Source of the DNA: Chelatococcus asaccharovorans
Lineage (GTDB): Bacteria > Pseudomonadota > Alphaproteobacteria > Rhizobiales > Beijerinckiaceae
Length of the DNA: 64,000 nt
Direction of reading: 5' to 3'
Assembly (NCBI RefSeq): GCF_003201475.1
Contig: NZ_QJJK01000002.1
Span: 248,001 to 312,000, forward strand
Part shown: positions 43,283 to 51,636 of the stretch, piece by piece
Layout of the letters: every line of letters begins with the position of its first letter
How positions within the stretch are numbered: position 1 is the stretch's first letter
Program-made: the position numbers and the translations under genes
The notes under the pieces: generated by a model
Seen by the model: only the letters and a program-made list of their open reading frames with translations
The model's database searches: none
Told to the model about the DNA's origin: nothing

Positions 43283-43906
43283 ATGAAGATCGCACAGGAA
43301 TTCACCGTGGCACGTCCGATGCCTGCCGTATGGAGCTTTTTCCACGACATCCCCAATGTCGCACGTTGCCTGCCCGGCGCGGAGTATCTCGGCCCGAAGG
43401 AGGGCGGCAAGCATACCGGCAAGGTCTCATCCAAGATCGGCCCTTTCCAGGCGAGTTTCGAGGGTGAGGCCGATGTCGTCTATGACGACGACGCCAAGTC
43501 AGTCCATGTCGAAGGCAAGGGCGTCGACAAGAAAGGCGCGAGCCGTGGCAAGATGATCATGGATTGCCGCCTCTTCGCCGAAGAAGACAAGACGAAGGTC
43601 GTCGTCGACGCCGACGTGCAACTCTCCGGCGCGATCGCGCAGTTCGGCCGGACAGGCATCATCACCGAGGTCGCCAACGTGCTCATCGCCGACTTCGTCC
43701 GCAACGCCGAGGCGGCGCTGGCGGCTGACAATACGGCTGACATGGCCGCTGCGCCAACCCCCGCTTCGGCGCAGGAACCCGAGACGGCACGCGGCGCCGC
43801 CCCGTCGTCGGCCCAGACGGTCGCCAAGCCGATCAGCGGCTTCGGCCTGATGGTCGCCGTCCTGAAATCCTGGCTCGCGTCGCTGTTCGGGCGCCGGGCT
43901 CACTAA
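43283..43906 (+). CDS. CoxG-like SRPBCC protein, molybdenum hydroxylase accessory
   Basis: 207 residues. The SRPBCC domain of the CoxG type has KIAQEFTVARPMPAVWSFFH, PNVARCLPGAEYLGPKEGG, and ADVQLSGAIAQFGRTGIITE. After an Ala/Pro-rich linker, the C-terminus holds a short hydrophobic segment (FGLMVAVLKSWLASLFGR) that may anchor to the membrane. CoxG recruits CO dehydrogenase to the membrane in carboxidotrophs, and its relatives accompany other molybdenum hydroxylases. Its presence supports the same functional unit as the hydroxylase genes. GAGGAGG precedes ATG 43283. Confidence 0.87.
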   Translation: MKIAQEFTVARPMPAVWSFFHDIPNVARCLPGAEYLGPKEGGKHTGKVSSKIGPFQASFEGEADVVYDDDAKSVHVEGKGVDKKGASRGKMIMDCRLFAEEDKTKVVVDADVQLSGAIAQFGRTGIITEVANVLIADFVRNAEAALAADNTADMAAAPTPASAQEPETARGAAPSSAQTVAKPISGFGLMVAVLKSWLASLFGRRAH

Positions 43907-43989
43907 GCTTTTCAACGCATCGTCTTCGCGCAAACCGGCTTTTACGTCGCGCGAACGGGCTCTCATCCTATCCTAGCTGGAGACAACCG

Positions 43990-44880
43990 ATGAAGATCAT
44001 CGACCTTTCCCATCTCATGAATGTCCATACGCCGGGCTGGGTGGGTTATGCGGGCAACAAGATGTACTATGCCCAGAACCTTCAGACGATCCACATCGTC
44101 GCCCAGCGCATCGACACGGCGCTCCATGTCGGGACGCATATCGACGGCGCCATGCACGGCACCGACGGCATGGGCGACATGGCCTCCTATCCCCTCGACT
44201 TCCTGGTCGGCCCCGGAGCCGTCGTCGATGTGTCCGAGCACATGGATGACTGGGCGGTCATCACCCCTGAGATGATCGAGAGCGCGCCGGTGGATGTAAA
44301 GGACGGCGACATCCTCATCATCCACACCGGCTGGCATCGCTATTGGGAAGGCAAGCCGCAGCAGGATCTCGTCAAGTATTTCTGCATGCATCCCGGCGGC
44401 AAGCAGGAACTCCTCGACTGGATGATCGCGAAGAAGATCAAGTGGTTCGGCATCGATTGCGGTTCGGGCGACCATGCCATGAACACGACGATCCGCCGCA
44501 TGCGTCCTGATCTCGCCAAGCAGTTCGAGGAAAAGGTCCGCATGAGCTGCGATGAGTTCTTCGGCAAGAACAGCTATGTGCACAAGCGTTCCGGCCGCAA
44601 AGTCGTGGAAGACTATTTCCCCTTCCATTCGCAAGCCTTCCAGGAAGGTTTGATCCACGCCGAGAATGTCGGCGGCGATATCGAGCTCATGCTCAACCAG
44701 CGCGCAGTGATCGGCGCCTTCCCCTGGCGCTATGAAGGCCTCGAGGCCTGCCCCTGCCGCATCGTCTGCTTCCAGGGCATCCCGGAAGATGTCGAAGCCA
44801 TCGGCGACGTCGCCAAAGCCATCTTCGGTCCGCGGCAGATCGCTTCGGGCATGATGTCCGGCGGACCGGACGGGCGCTGA
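43990..44880 (+). CDS. Cyclase-family metal-dependent hydrolase
   Basis: 296 residues of the kynurenine formamidase / isatin hydrolase / putative cyclase family. It begins MKIIDLSHLMNVHTPGW and has the metal motif HVGTHIDGAMH, giving ligands H46, H50 and D52 with H56 nearby. DWMIAKKIKWFGIDCGSGDH is the usual second conserved region. The family opens lactam, imide or formamide bonds, consistent with ring opening after hydroxylation in this cluster. It lies 13 bp before the next gene. The exact ring is not evident. Confidence 0.88.
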   Translation: MKIIDLSHLMNVHTPGWVGYAGNKMYYAQNLQTIHIVAQRIDTALHVGTHIDGAMHGTDGMGDMASYPLDFLVGPGAVVDVSEHMDDWAVITPEMIESAPVDVKDGDILIIHTGWHRYWEGKPQQDLVKYFCMHPGGKQELLDWMIAKKIKWFGIDCGSGDHAMNTTIRRMRPDLAKQFEEKVRMSCDEFFGKNSYVHKRSGRKVVEDYFPFHSQAFQEGLIHAENVGGDIELMLNQRAVIGAFPWRYEGLEACPCRIVCFQGIPEDVEAIGDVAKAIFGPRQIASGMMSGGPDGR

Positions 44881-44893
44881 ACGGAGAGAGGCG

Positions 44894-45424
44894 ATGCTGA
44901 TCGGCGTTCGCGACATCGCGGAGATGACGCCCGCACAGCGCGCAGTCCACGATGCCATCGCATCCGGGCCACGCGCCGGGGTTCCACTGCCGTTCCTGGC
45001 CATGCTCGACGTGCCGGATCTCGCGCATGCGATCCAGTCGGTGGGCGCGGCGATCCGTTTCTCAGGCGCGTTGCCCGCGCCGTGGCGCGAGGTGGCGATT
45101 CTCGCCACCGCGGCTGCGTTCGGCTCCGGCTACGAGTGGGACTACCATCTCCCCATCGCGCGCGACCTGGGCGTGGCGGAAGCGACGATAAGCGCCGCCG
45201 CATCGGGGCGTCCGGAGGATGCTGCCACGCGCGAAGACCATGCCATTATAGCGCTCTGCCGCGACGCTGTCTTGAACAGCAAAGTCGATCAGGACAGGCT
45301 CAAGGAATTGGTCGGGTATGTCGGCGCCGCGGCGGCAAGCGAGCTCGTTGCGATCGCCGGTTACTATCAGTTGCTTGCGTTGTTTCTTGCGGCAGGCGCG
45401 CTCGATCACCCCGTTCAGCTCTGA
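44894..45424 (+). CDS. Carboxymuconolactone decarboxylase family protein
   Basis: 176-residue helical protein with the CMD core FSGALPAPWREVAILATAAA and GSGYEWDYHLPIARDLGVAE, including the E-W-x-x-H residues of that family. No CxxC is present, so AhpD-type peroxidase activity is unlikely. It may be a decarboxylase, a lactone-processing enzyme or an accessory protein for a pathway intermediate. GGAGAGAG precedes ATG 44894. Last gene of the plus-strand hydroxylase cluster, ending at a hairpin. Confidence 0.82.
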   Translation: MLIGVRDIAEMTPAQRAVHDAIASGPRAGVPLPFLAMLDVPDLAHAIQSVGAAIRFSGALPAPWREVAILATAAAFGSGYEWDYHLPIARDLGVAEATISAAASGRPEDAATREDHAIIALCRDAVLNSKVDQDRLKELVGYVGAAAASELVAIAGYYQLLALFLAAGALDHPVQL

Positions 45425-45454
45425 AGCCGTCACAGTCGGCCAGTACAAGCCTGC

Positions 45455-45486
45455 CCGCGTCACCATGCCTGAGCGCGGTGACGCGG
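45455..45486. terminator. Bidirectional terminator-like hairpin
   Basis: CCGCGTCACC (45455-45464) and GGTGACGCGG (45477-45486), perfect 10-bp stem with a 12-nt loop, between the convergent CMD-like and ornithine-cyclodeaminase-like genes. No U tract. Confidence 0.55.
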
Positions 45487-45520
45487 CGCCTACACAACAC
45501 CCGCGATCGCCGTTGTGCGC

Positions 45521-46486
45521 TCAAGGCGTCGAGCGGACGCTCTCCGGCTTCTTATCGTCAACGAGCAGCGTCGCGGCGGCGAGATCCTCGATAGCCGTAC
45601 CGACGGATTTGAACAGCGTGATCTCAGCGTCGCTCGCTCGCCCGGCCTTCGCGCCGCTGGTCAGTTCGTGGAGATCCGCGCAGACCTCGGACGCCTGCCA
45701 TTGTCCGGCCGCGATGGGCTGGAGCAGGTCGCCCGCCTCGGCGAGCGCGCCCGCGTAGGTATCCACGAAGACCCGGCTACGCCGCACCGCCTCGTCGTCA
45801 CTCTCCCGCATCTGCGGCGTGAAGGCACCGACGAGATCGAGATGCGTGCCCGGCCGCAGGTGTTCCCCGAGAACCAGCGGGACGCTGGACGTGGTGGCGC
45901 AGCTTATGATATCGGCCTGCGCGATCGCAGCGGGTAGATCGCTGATTGCGGCGGCATCGAAGCCTTCGCCCGCCAGCCGATCGGCCAGCGACAGCGCATG
46001 CTCCGGCGTGCGTCCCCAGACCAGGACCCTCTCGATCGGCCGCACGGCGCGATGCGCCATCGGCAGATGCGCCGCGACATGGCCGGTGCCGACGATAAGC
46101 AACGTACGGCTGTCCGCGCGCGACAGATAACGCGCAGCAAGCGCAGAGGCCGCCGCCGTCCGCCTGTTCGTCAAGGCCTCGCCTTCGATCAGCGCGCGCG
46201 GCTCGCCCGTCTCGCCATCGAACAGAACATAGAGGGATGAAACGGCACCAAGGCCACGCGTGGCATTCCCGGGGAACACGGTCACAAGTTTCACGCCCAG
46301 CGCCTTGCCGCGATGCCAGGCCGGCATCGTCAGGAGGTGACCTGGCGCGGGGTCCACGCCGACGTCGTAGCTGCACCGAACGGGCATCGGCTCGCCGCCA
46401 CGCCGGAAAGCATCGGCGAGAGCTTCGATCAGCCTGGGATAGTCGAGGCCTTTCTCCACATCCGCATAAGAATAATGGCGCAGCAC
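45521..46486 (-). CDS. Ornithine cyclodeaminase / mu-crystallin family protein
   Basis: 321 residues. NAD-binding motif IVGTGHVAAH (131-140), the active-site stretch LTNRRTAAASALAARYL near 106-122, and the family motifs EVCADLHELTSGAKAGR and LFKSVGTAIEDLAAA. Family members reduce cyclic ketimines (such as pyrroline-2-carboxylate) or deaminate ornithine; ketimine reductase is at least as likely as cyclodeaminase. The GTG start at 46486 is preceded by AGGAGG. It is divergent from the FAH-HyuAB operon, sharing its 305-bp control region with the tandem palindromes, so it may act on the same substrate family. Confidence 0.87.
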   Translation of the reverse strand: MLRHYSYADVEKGLDYPRLIEALADAFRRGGEPMPVRCSYDVGVDPAPGHLLTMPAWHRGKALGVKLVTVFPGNATRGLGAVSSLYVLFDGETGEPRALIEGEALTNRRTAAASALAARYLSRADSRTLLIVGTGHVAAHLPMAHRAVRPIERVLVWGRTPEHALSLADRLAGEGFDAAAISDLPAAIAQADIISCATTSSVPLVLGEHLRPGTHLDLVGAFTPQMRESDDEAVRRSRVFVDTYAGALAEAGDLLQPIAAGQWQASEVCADLHELTSGAKAGRASDAEITLFKSVGTAIEDLAAATLLVDDKKPESVRSTP

Positions 46487-46720
46487 GCGATACGTCCTCC
46501 TGGTCGGTCCCCATCAAGCGGGAACGCCGGCGGATCCCGGGGGGAATCGCGGCGTTCCGAATGCCCGGACTGTTTCATATCAGAACGACCCGATCGGCCG
46601 CATCCTGGAAATCCGCGTCTACCAGCCGCTTCAGGCGCGATCGCTGGCGCATCGACCTCGCCCGCCCTGTCGCGAGTTGGCCCACGCGGCGGCAGCGGGC
46701 CCCGCGGCGGAAAATGGCGC

Positions 46721-46761
46721 TTGACATGCGACACGTAACGCCGTTACCGTAACGACGTTAC
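46721..46761 (+). promoter_or_regulatory. Promoter with tandem 13-bp palindromic operators
   Basis: TTGACA at 46721-46726 is followed by two perfect palindromes GTAACG-N-CGTTAC at 46735-46747 and 46749-46761, a 14-bp period. They cover the spacer, -10 region and start site, as expected for a repressor. The FAH gene starts 30 bp later. The IclR protein encoded in the operon is one candidate. Confidence 0.65.
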
Positions 46762-46791
46762 TGATAATCATCCAAAACCTGGGAGGGCTAT

Positions 46792-47643
46792 ATGCGCCTT
46801 GGCTTGGCCGAGATTGACGGCGTGCGTGCGTTGGTCGCTCTTCGCGATGGCGTTGTCGTCCGCCCTGGTGGCGGGCTACCAGCCGATCCACTCGCGATCC
46901 TCATCGACCTGTCGCTCAGGGCAAAGGCCAGCGCGGCGATTGCGAGCGCGCCAGCCGTTGATCCCGCATCAATGCGACTCCTGCCGCCATTGGCGGAATT
47001 CGGCAAGATCATATGTGTGGGGCTGAACTATGCGGATCACGCAGCTGAAAGCCCCTATGATCGGCCGAAGTTTCCGGTCTTCTTCCTGCGCGTGGATACC
47101 GGCATTATTGGGCCGAATGATCCGATTATACGTCCTCTGATTTCTGATCATCTCGACTTTGAAGCCGAACTGGCTGTTGTTCTCGGGAGCGGTGGGCGGC
47201 GTATCGCGGAGGAACAGGCGCTCGGTCACGTCGCAGCCTACACCGTGTTCAACGATGGCTCGATCCGCGACTGGCAGTTCAAGGGGCCGCAATGGACGCT
47301 CGGAAAGAACTTTGACAACACTGCGCCGATCGGTCCCTTCCTCGTGTCGTCCGACGCGGTGCCCACGGACGGAAAAGGCCTCAGAATTACCACGCGCCTG
47401 AATGACGAGATCGTCCAGGACGCCAATACAAATGACCTTCTTTTCCCCATACCGGAGCTGATCGCACGTGTATCCGAAGCGATGACGCTCAAACCCGGCG
47501 ATATCATCGTCACCGGGACCCCCGCCGGCGTCGGCTTTGCCCGCAAGCCGCCCTTGTTCATGAAGGCCGGCGACGTCTGCGAGGTCGAAGTCGAGGGCAT
47601 CGGCAAGCTCGTCAATCCGATCGTCGACGAGGCCGCATCGTGA
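46792..47643 (+). CDS. Fumarylacetoacetate hydrolase family protein
   Basis: 283 residues of the FAH/HpcE family. It has KIICVGLNYADHAAES, the metal-binding stretch HLDFEAELAVVLG (acidic ligands), GKNFDNTAPIGPFLVSSD and the C-terminal GTPAGVGFARKPPLFMKAGD. Members hydrolyse C-C bonds of 2,4-diketoacids or act as hydratases/decarboxylases (for example ketodeoxy-sugar-acid or acylpyruvate enzymes). GGGAGGG lies 7 bases before ATG 46792. First gene of the 11-gene operon; its stop overlaps the hyuA GTG. Confidence 0.9.
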   Translation: MRLGLAEIDGVRALVALRDGVVVRPGGGLPADPLAILIDLSLRAKASAAIASAPAVDPASMRLLPPLAEFGKIICVGLNYADHAAESPYDRPKFPVFFLRVDTGIIGPNDPIIRPLISDHLDFEAELAVVLGSGGRRIAEEQALGHVAAYTVFNDGSIRDWQFKGPQWTLGKNFDNTAPIGPFLVSSDAVPTDGKGLRITTRLNDEIVQDANTNDLLFPIPELIARVSEAMTLKPGDIIVTGTPAGVGFARKPPLFMKAGDVCEVEVEGIGKLVNPIVDEAAS

Positions 47644-49733
47644 GCGGGGATGTAAAATCCGGTAGAGATGCGGGTGACCTGCGTATCGCTGCAGATGTCG
47701 GCGGCACATTCACGGACGTGGCCGTTTTCGACGAAGCAACCGGCGCAATCCGTCTGGGCAAGACCCTGACGACACCGGCGAGCCTCATTGCGGGCATGAA
47801 CCGCGGCGTGGAAAAGGCCGGCGCACAATTTGCCGACGCCGGCTTGTTCCTGCACGGCACCACGGTCGCCATCAACGCACTTCTTGAACGCAAGGGCGCA
47901 CGCACCGCCCTTGTCACGACGAAGGGCTTCCGGGACATCTATGAGATTGGCCGGATCAACCGGCCCGAAGCCTATAACCTGTTCTTTCGCAAGCATCGGC
48001 CGCTGGTCGAGCGCGCCCTGCGCATCGAGGTCGACGAGCGTCTGGACGCGGCCGGGGACATCCTGCGGCCACTCGACGACGCCGAGGTGGAACGCGTCGC
48101 TGGCGTGCTGCGCGACGAGAAGGTGGAAGCGGTGGCAATCCTCTTCCTGCATTCCTACCGCAATCCGGCCCACGAAATCCGTGCGCGTGACCTGCTCAGT
48201 GCCATGTTACCGGGTGTTTTCGTCACGGCTTCGCATGAACTCTCACAGGAATATCGCGAATTCGAGCGGTCGTCGACAGTTGCGGCGAATGCTTACGTCG
48301 GCCCGCGGGTCATGCGTTATCTCGCGGAAGCCGAGGATGTACTGGACAGCGTCGATTTCACCGGCAAATTTCTCATCGTCCAGTCCACCGGCGGCCTCTA
48401 TGACGCAGCACAGGCCAGCCGCGAGTGCATCCGCATGCTGGAATCGGGCCCGGCAGCGGGCGTCATCGGCACCCGCGCCCTCTGCGCCGAAATCGGCCTC
48501 GGCAACGTCATCGCCTTTGATATGGGCGGTACGACAGCCAAGGCCGGCGTCATTCTCGACGGCGCCGAACTGACGGCTAATCAGGTCATGGTGGGCGGTT
48601 ACGCGGAAGGATTGCCGATCCAGATCCCGATGATCGACATCGAGGAGGTCGGCACCGGCGGCGGCTCGATCGCCCGTGCGGTGCACGGCCAGATGCGGGT
48701 CGGGCCAGACAGCGCCGGCGCCGTGCCCGGCCCCGTCTGCTACGGCGGAGGTGGCAGCGAGCCGACCGTCACGGACGCCAATCTCCTGCTCGGGCGACTC
48801 GCACCCGATCTGTTTCTGGGCGGCGAAATGCAGCTCGACGTCGAGGGCGCGCGCCGCGCCATGGATGAGCGCGTGGCGCGTCCGCTCGGCCTCACGACCG
48901 CCGAGGCGGCCGACGGCGTTATCCGCATCGCGGTCACCCAGATGGCGAATGTCGTCAAACGCGTGACGACCGCGCGCGGGCTGGACGCGCGCGATTTCGC
49001 CATGGTCGCCTATGGCGGGGCGGGGCCGCTTCATGCGGTGCTCGTGGCACGCGAACTCCAGATTCCGCGCGTCATCATTCCCAATGCACCGGGCCATTTT
49101 TCCGCCTACGGAATGCTGGTCAGTGACCTGCGCCGTGATTTCGTGCGCACGCTCTTCGCCCGGCTCACGGAAGCTCCCTTCGACGTATTCGATGCGATTT
49201 TCAAAGAAATGGAGCATCAGGGACGAGAGGAAATCGAGGCAGCGGCTCCCGGGAAGCTGGAGATTCAGCTCAAATATGCAGCCGACATGCGCTATGTCGG
49301 CCAGGAACATGCGGTCACGGTGGAAGTACCGGTTGACGCCTTCGCGCGCAGGGATTCTGCCGCGATCAAGACCGCGTTCGATGCCGTGCATGCAGCGCGA
49401 TACGGCTATTCCTCGCAGGACGAGCAGGCGGAAATTGTCAGCCTGCGCCTCTCGGCAATCGGCCATATCGTCAAACCATCGCTGGCAGCAGTGCCGGAAG
49501 CACAACATGGCATCGATGCGGCGCTGATCGGGATCCGCGTGGTCGATTTCGGCGCGCTCGGCGGTCGCCATGACACCCCGGTCTACGACCGCGCCAGGCT
49601 TGCCGCCGGCCATCGCATCACCGGCCCTGCGCTGATCCAGGAATATGCCTCGACCACCGTCCTGCCGCCGGGCGACGTTGCCCGGGTCGACACGCAGGGC
49701 AATCTCGACGTCGCGGTGGAGGTCGGCTCATGA
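47640..49733 (+). CDS. Hydantoinase A / oxoprolinase family protein (HyuA)
   Basis: 697 residues with the ASKHA loop IAADVGGTFTDVAVFDEATG, HGTTVAINALLERKGARTAL, FDMGGTTAKAGVILDGAEL and AYGGAGPLHAVLVARELQIP. ATP-binding half of an ATP-dependent hydantoinase, oxoprolinase or carboxylase, acting with the next gene. It starts at GTG 47640, overlapping the FAH stop (GTGA), and overlaps hyuB by 4 bp. It is a different lineage from the 22.6-24.7 kb copy: the FDMGGTTAKAG form is distinct from the YDVGGTSTDVA form there. Confidence 0.9.
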   Translation: MSGDVKSGRDAGDLRIAADVGGTFTDVAVFDEATGAIRLGKTLTTPASLIAGMNRGVEKAGAQFADAGLFLHGTTVAINALLERKGARTALVTTKGFRDIYEIGRINRPEAYNLFFRKHRPLVERALRIEVDERLDAAGDILRPLDDAEVERVAGVLRDEKVEAVAILFLHSYRNPAHEIRARDLLSAMLPGVFVTASHELSQEYREFERSSTVAANAYVGPRVMRYLAEAEDVLDSVDFTGKFLIVQSTGGLYDAAQASRECIRMLESGPAAGVIGTRALCAEIGLGNVIAFDMGGTTAKAGVILDGAELTANQVMVGGYAEGLPIQIPMIDIEEVGTGGGSIARAVHGQMRVGPDSAGAVPGPVCYGGGGSEPTVTDANLLLGRLAPDLFLGGEMQLDVEGARRAMDERVARPLGLTTAEAADGVIRIAVTQMANVVKRVTTARGLDARDFAMVAYGGAGPLHAVLVARELQIPRVIIPNAPGHFSAYGMLVSDLRRDFVRTLFARLTEAPFDVFDAIFKEMEHQGREEIEAAAPGKLEIQLKYAADMRYVGQEHAVTVEVPVDAFARRDSAAIKTAFDAVHAARYGYSSQDEQAEIVSLRLSAIGHIVKPSLAAVPEAQHGIDAALIGIRVVDFGALGGRHDTPVYDRARLAAGHRITGPALIQEYASTTVLPPGDVARVDTQGNLDVAVEVGS

Positions 49734-51622
49734 GCACGTCATACAAAGGTCCCGATCCGGTCACGACTGAGATCATCCGCAACGGCTTCATCGCTGCAAC
49801 TGAAGAGATGAAGACGAACCTGATGCGGACGGCGTATAACATGATCATCTACGAGGCGCTCGACTTCACGGTCGGTCTCTTCGATCGCCATGGCAACACC
49901 GTGTCGATCGGCCTCGGCCTGCCGATGTTCATCCGGGGCATGAGCGAGACGATCAAGGCGAAGCTGGCACATTTCGGTGCGGACGGCATCGCGCCGGGCG
50001 ACGTGCTCCTCACCAACGACGCCTATACGACCGGCAGCCATCTCAACCACATGACATTCTCCGTGCCGATCTTCCACGACGGCCGATTGATCGGCTTCTC
50101 GGCCTGCATGGCCCATTGGCAGGATATCGGCGGCACCCTCGACGGGATGACGACCGACATCTTTTCCGAAGGCTTGCAAATGCCTCTCGTCAAGGCGTGG
50201 CGGGCAGGCGTCCCGAACGAGGAGATCCTGTCGATCATCCGCATGAACGTCCGCCTGCCCGAGCGGGCAATGGGTGACCTGAAGGCGCAGGTGGCCGCCG
50301 TCAGGACGGGCGAGAAACGCTTCCTCGAACTCGTCGCCAAATATGGTGAGGCGGCTGTCGACGGCGCCATCGCATCGATCTTCGACCATGGCGAGGCGGT
50401 GGCGCGCGCAAGCGTCGCGCAGATCCCGGATGGCGTCTATGAAGCGGAAAGCTTCATGGACGACGACGGCATCGAAGCTGGTCGCCGTATACCGATCCGC
50501 GTCAAGGTGACGGTGGCGGGCGATGCGATGACCATCGACCTGACGGATGTCGGCGCCCAGGTCCGCGGGTTCTACAATTCCGGCGAAACGGCCGGGCGCT
50601 CTGCCGCCCAGGTCGCCTTCAAATGTCTGACCTCGGGGCTGGAACTCCCGGTGAATGACGGCGCTTTCCGCAACCTCACGATCGTGCTGCCGGCGGGTCG
50701 GGTCGTGTCGGCGGAGCGTCCCGCGCCAATGCGCTGGTGGATGACCTATCCCATGACGGTGGTCGACACCATCTTCAAGGCGCTGGCGCCGGCGGTTCCG
50801 ACCCGCGTGATTGCCGGGCATCACGCCGATCTCGTGATTGCCTCGATCAATGGCCGGCAGCCCCGTGACAATCAGCTCTATCTCTATCTCGGCGGCCTGA
50901 TCGGTGGCGGCTGGGGCGCGAAAATGGGCGAGGACGGCATGAGCGCAACCGTCGCGATCAACGACGGTGACACCCACAACGGTCCCTCGGAACAAGTGGA
51001 GGCGAAATATCCGCTGATCGTGGAACGTTACGCCTTACGTGAGGACTCAGGCGGCGCCGGCAAATATCGCGGAGGTCTTGGCACGGAACAGGTCGTGCGC
51101 GCCCGCCACGACATCATGTTCAATGCCCAGATCGATCGTGTCGACTGCCGACCGTGGGGCCTTTTCGGCGGCCTGTCGGCACTCGGCAACGAGGTCCGGC
51201 TCGAGCGCGACGGTGAAGTCGAGCGCTTTCCGACCGGCAAGGTCCTCTCGCAGAAGCTCACCGCGGGCGACGTCTACACGGTGTGCTCGGGCGGCGGAGG
51301 CGGTTTCGGGTCACCGCTCGAGCGCAATCTCGCCGACCTCGAAAACGACGTCCGGCAGGGTTATGTCTCGCAAAAGGCCGCGGCCGAGTTCTACGGTGCT
51401 GTCTTCGACAAGGACGGCCGCATCGATCGCGACGCAACGGCGCTCCGGCGCGCCGACATGAGGCGGCGTGGCCTGCCGAAGGATCGCCCCTTCGCGACAG
51501 AGGATCATTCCGACTGGGGCGGCTGTCCCTATTGCGATAGGATGCTTTGGCCGCATCCCGAAGCCGAGCAGATGGCCCGCGAAGCGGCCGCCAACGGACT
51601 GAGCCGGTGGCGATGCTGCTAG
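49730..51622 (+). CDS. Hydantoinase B / oxoprolinase family protein with cysteine-rich C-terminal extension
   Basis: 630 residues. HyuB core: ATEEMKTNLMRTAYNMIIYE, TNDAYTTGSHLNHMTFSVPI, FSACMAHWQDIGGTLDGMT (usual GHH..D replaced by AHW..D), and GDVYTVCSGGGGGFGSPLER at 510-530. After the core, about 38 extra residues hold CPYC (C599, C602) and end with CC (C629, C630). That tail and the altered metal region set it apart from hydantoinases and from the 544-residue copy at 21-22.6 kb. Substrate unknown. It is coupled to hyuA and followed 15 bp later by IclR. Confidence 0.88.
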   Translation: MSTSYKGPDPVTTEIIRNGFIAATEEMKTNLMRTAYNMIIYEALDFTVGLFDRHGNTVSIGLGLPMFIRGMSETIKAKLAHFGADGIAPGDVLLTNDAYTTGSHLNHMTFSVPIFHDGRLIGFSACMAHWQDIGGTLDGMTTDIFSEGLQMPLVKAWRAGVPNEEILSIIRMNVRLPERAMGDLKAQVAAVRTGEKRFLELVAKYGEAAVDGAIASIFDHGEAVARASVAQIPDGVYEAESFMDDDGIEAGRRIPIRVKVTVAGDAMTIDLTDVGAQVRGFYNSGETAGRSAAQVAFKCLTSGLELPVNDGAFRNLTIVLPAGRVVSAERPAPMRWWMTYPMTVVDTIFKALAPAVPTRVIAGHHADLVIASINGRQPRDNQLYLYLGGLIGGGWGAKMGEDGMSATVAINDGDTHNGPSEQVEAKYPLIVERYALREDSGGAGKYRGGLGTEQVVRARHDIMFNAQIDRVDCRPWGLFGGLSALGNEVRLERDGEVERFPTGKVLSQKLTAGDVYTVCSGGGGGFGSPLERNLADLENDVRQGYVSQKAAAEFYGAVFDKDGRIDRDATALRRADMRRRGLPKDRPFATEDHSDWGGCPYCDRMLWPHPEAEQMAREAAANGLSRWRCC

Positions 51623-51636
51623 ACGGAGACATGTGG

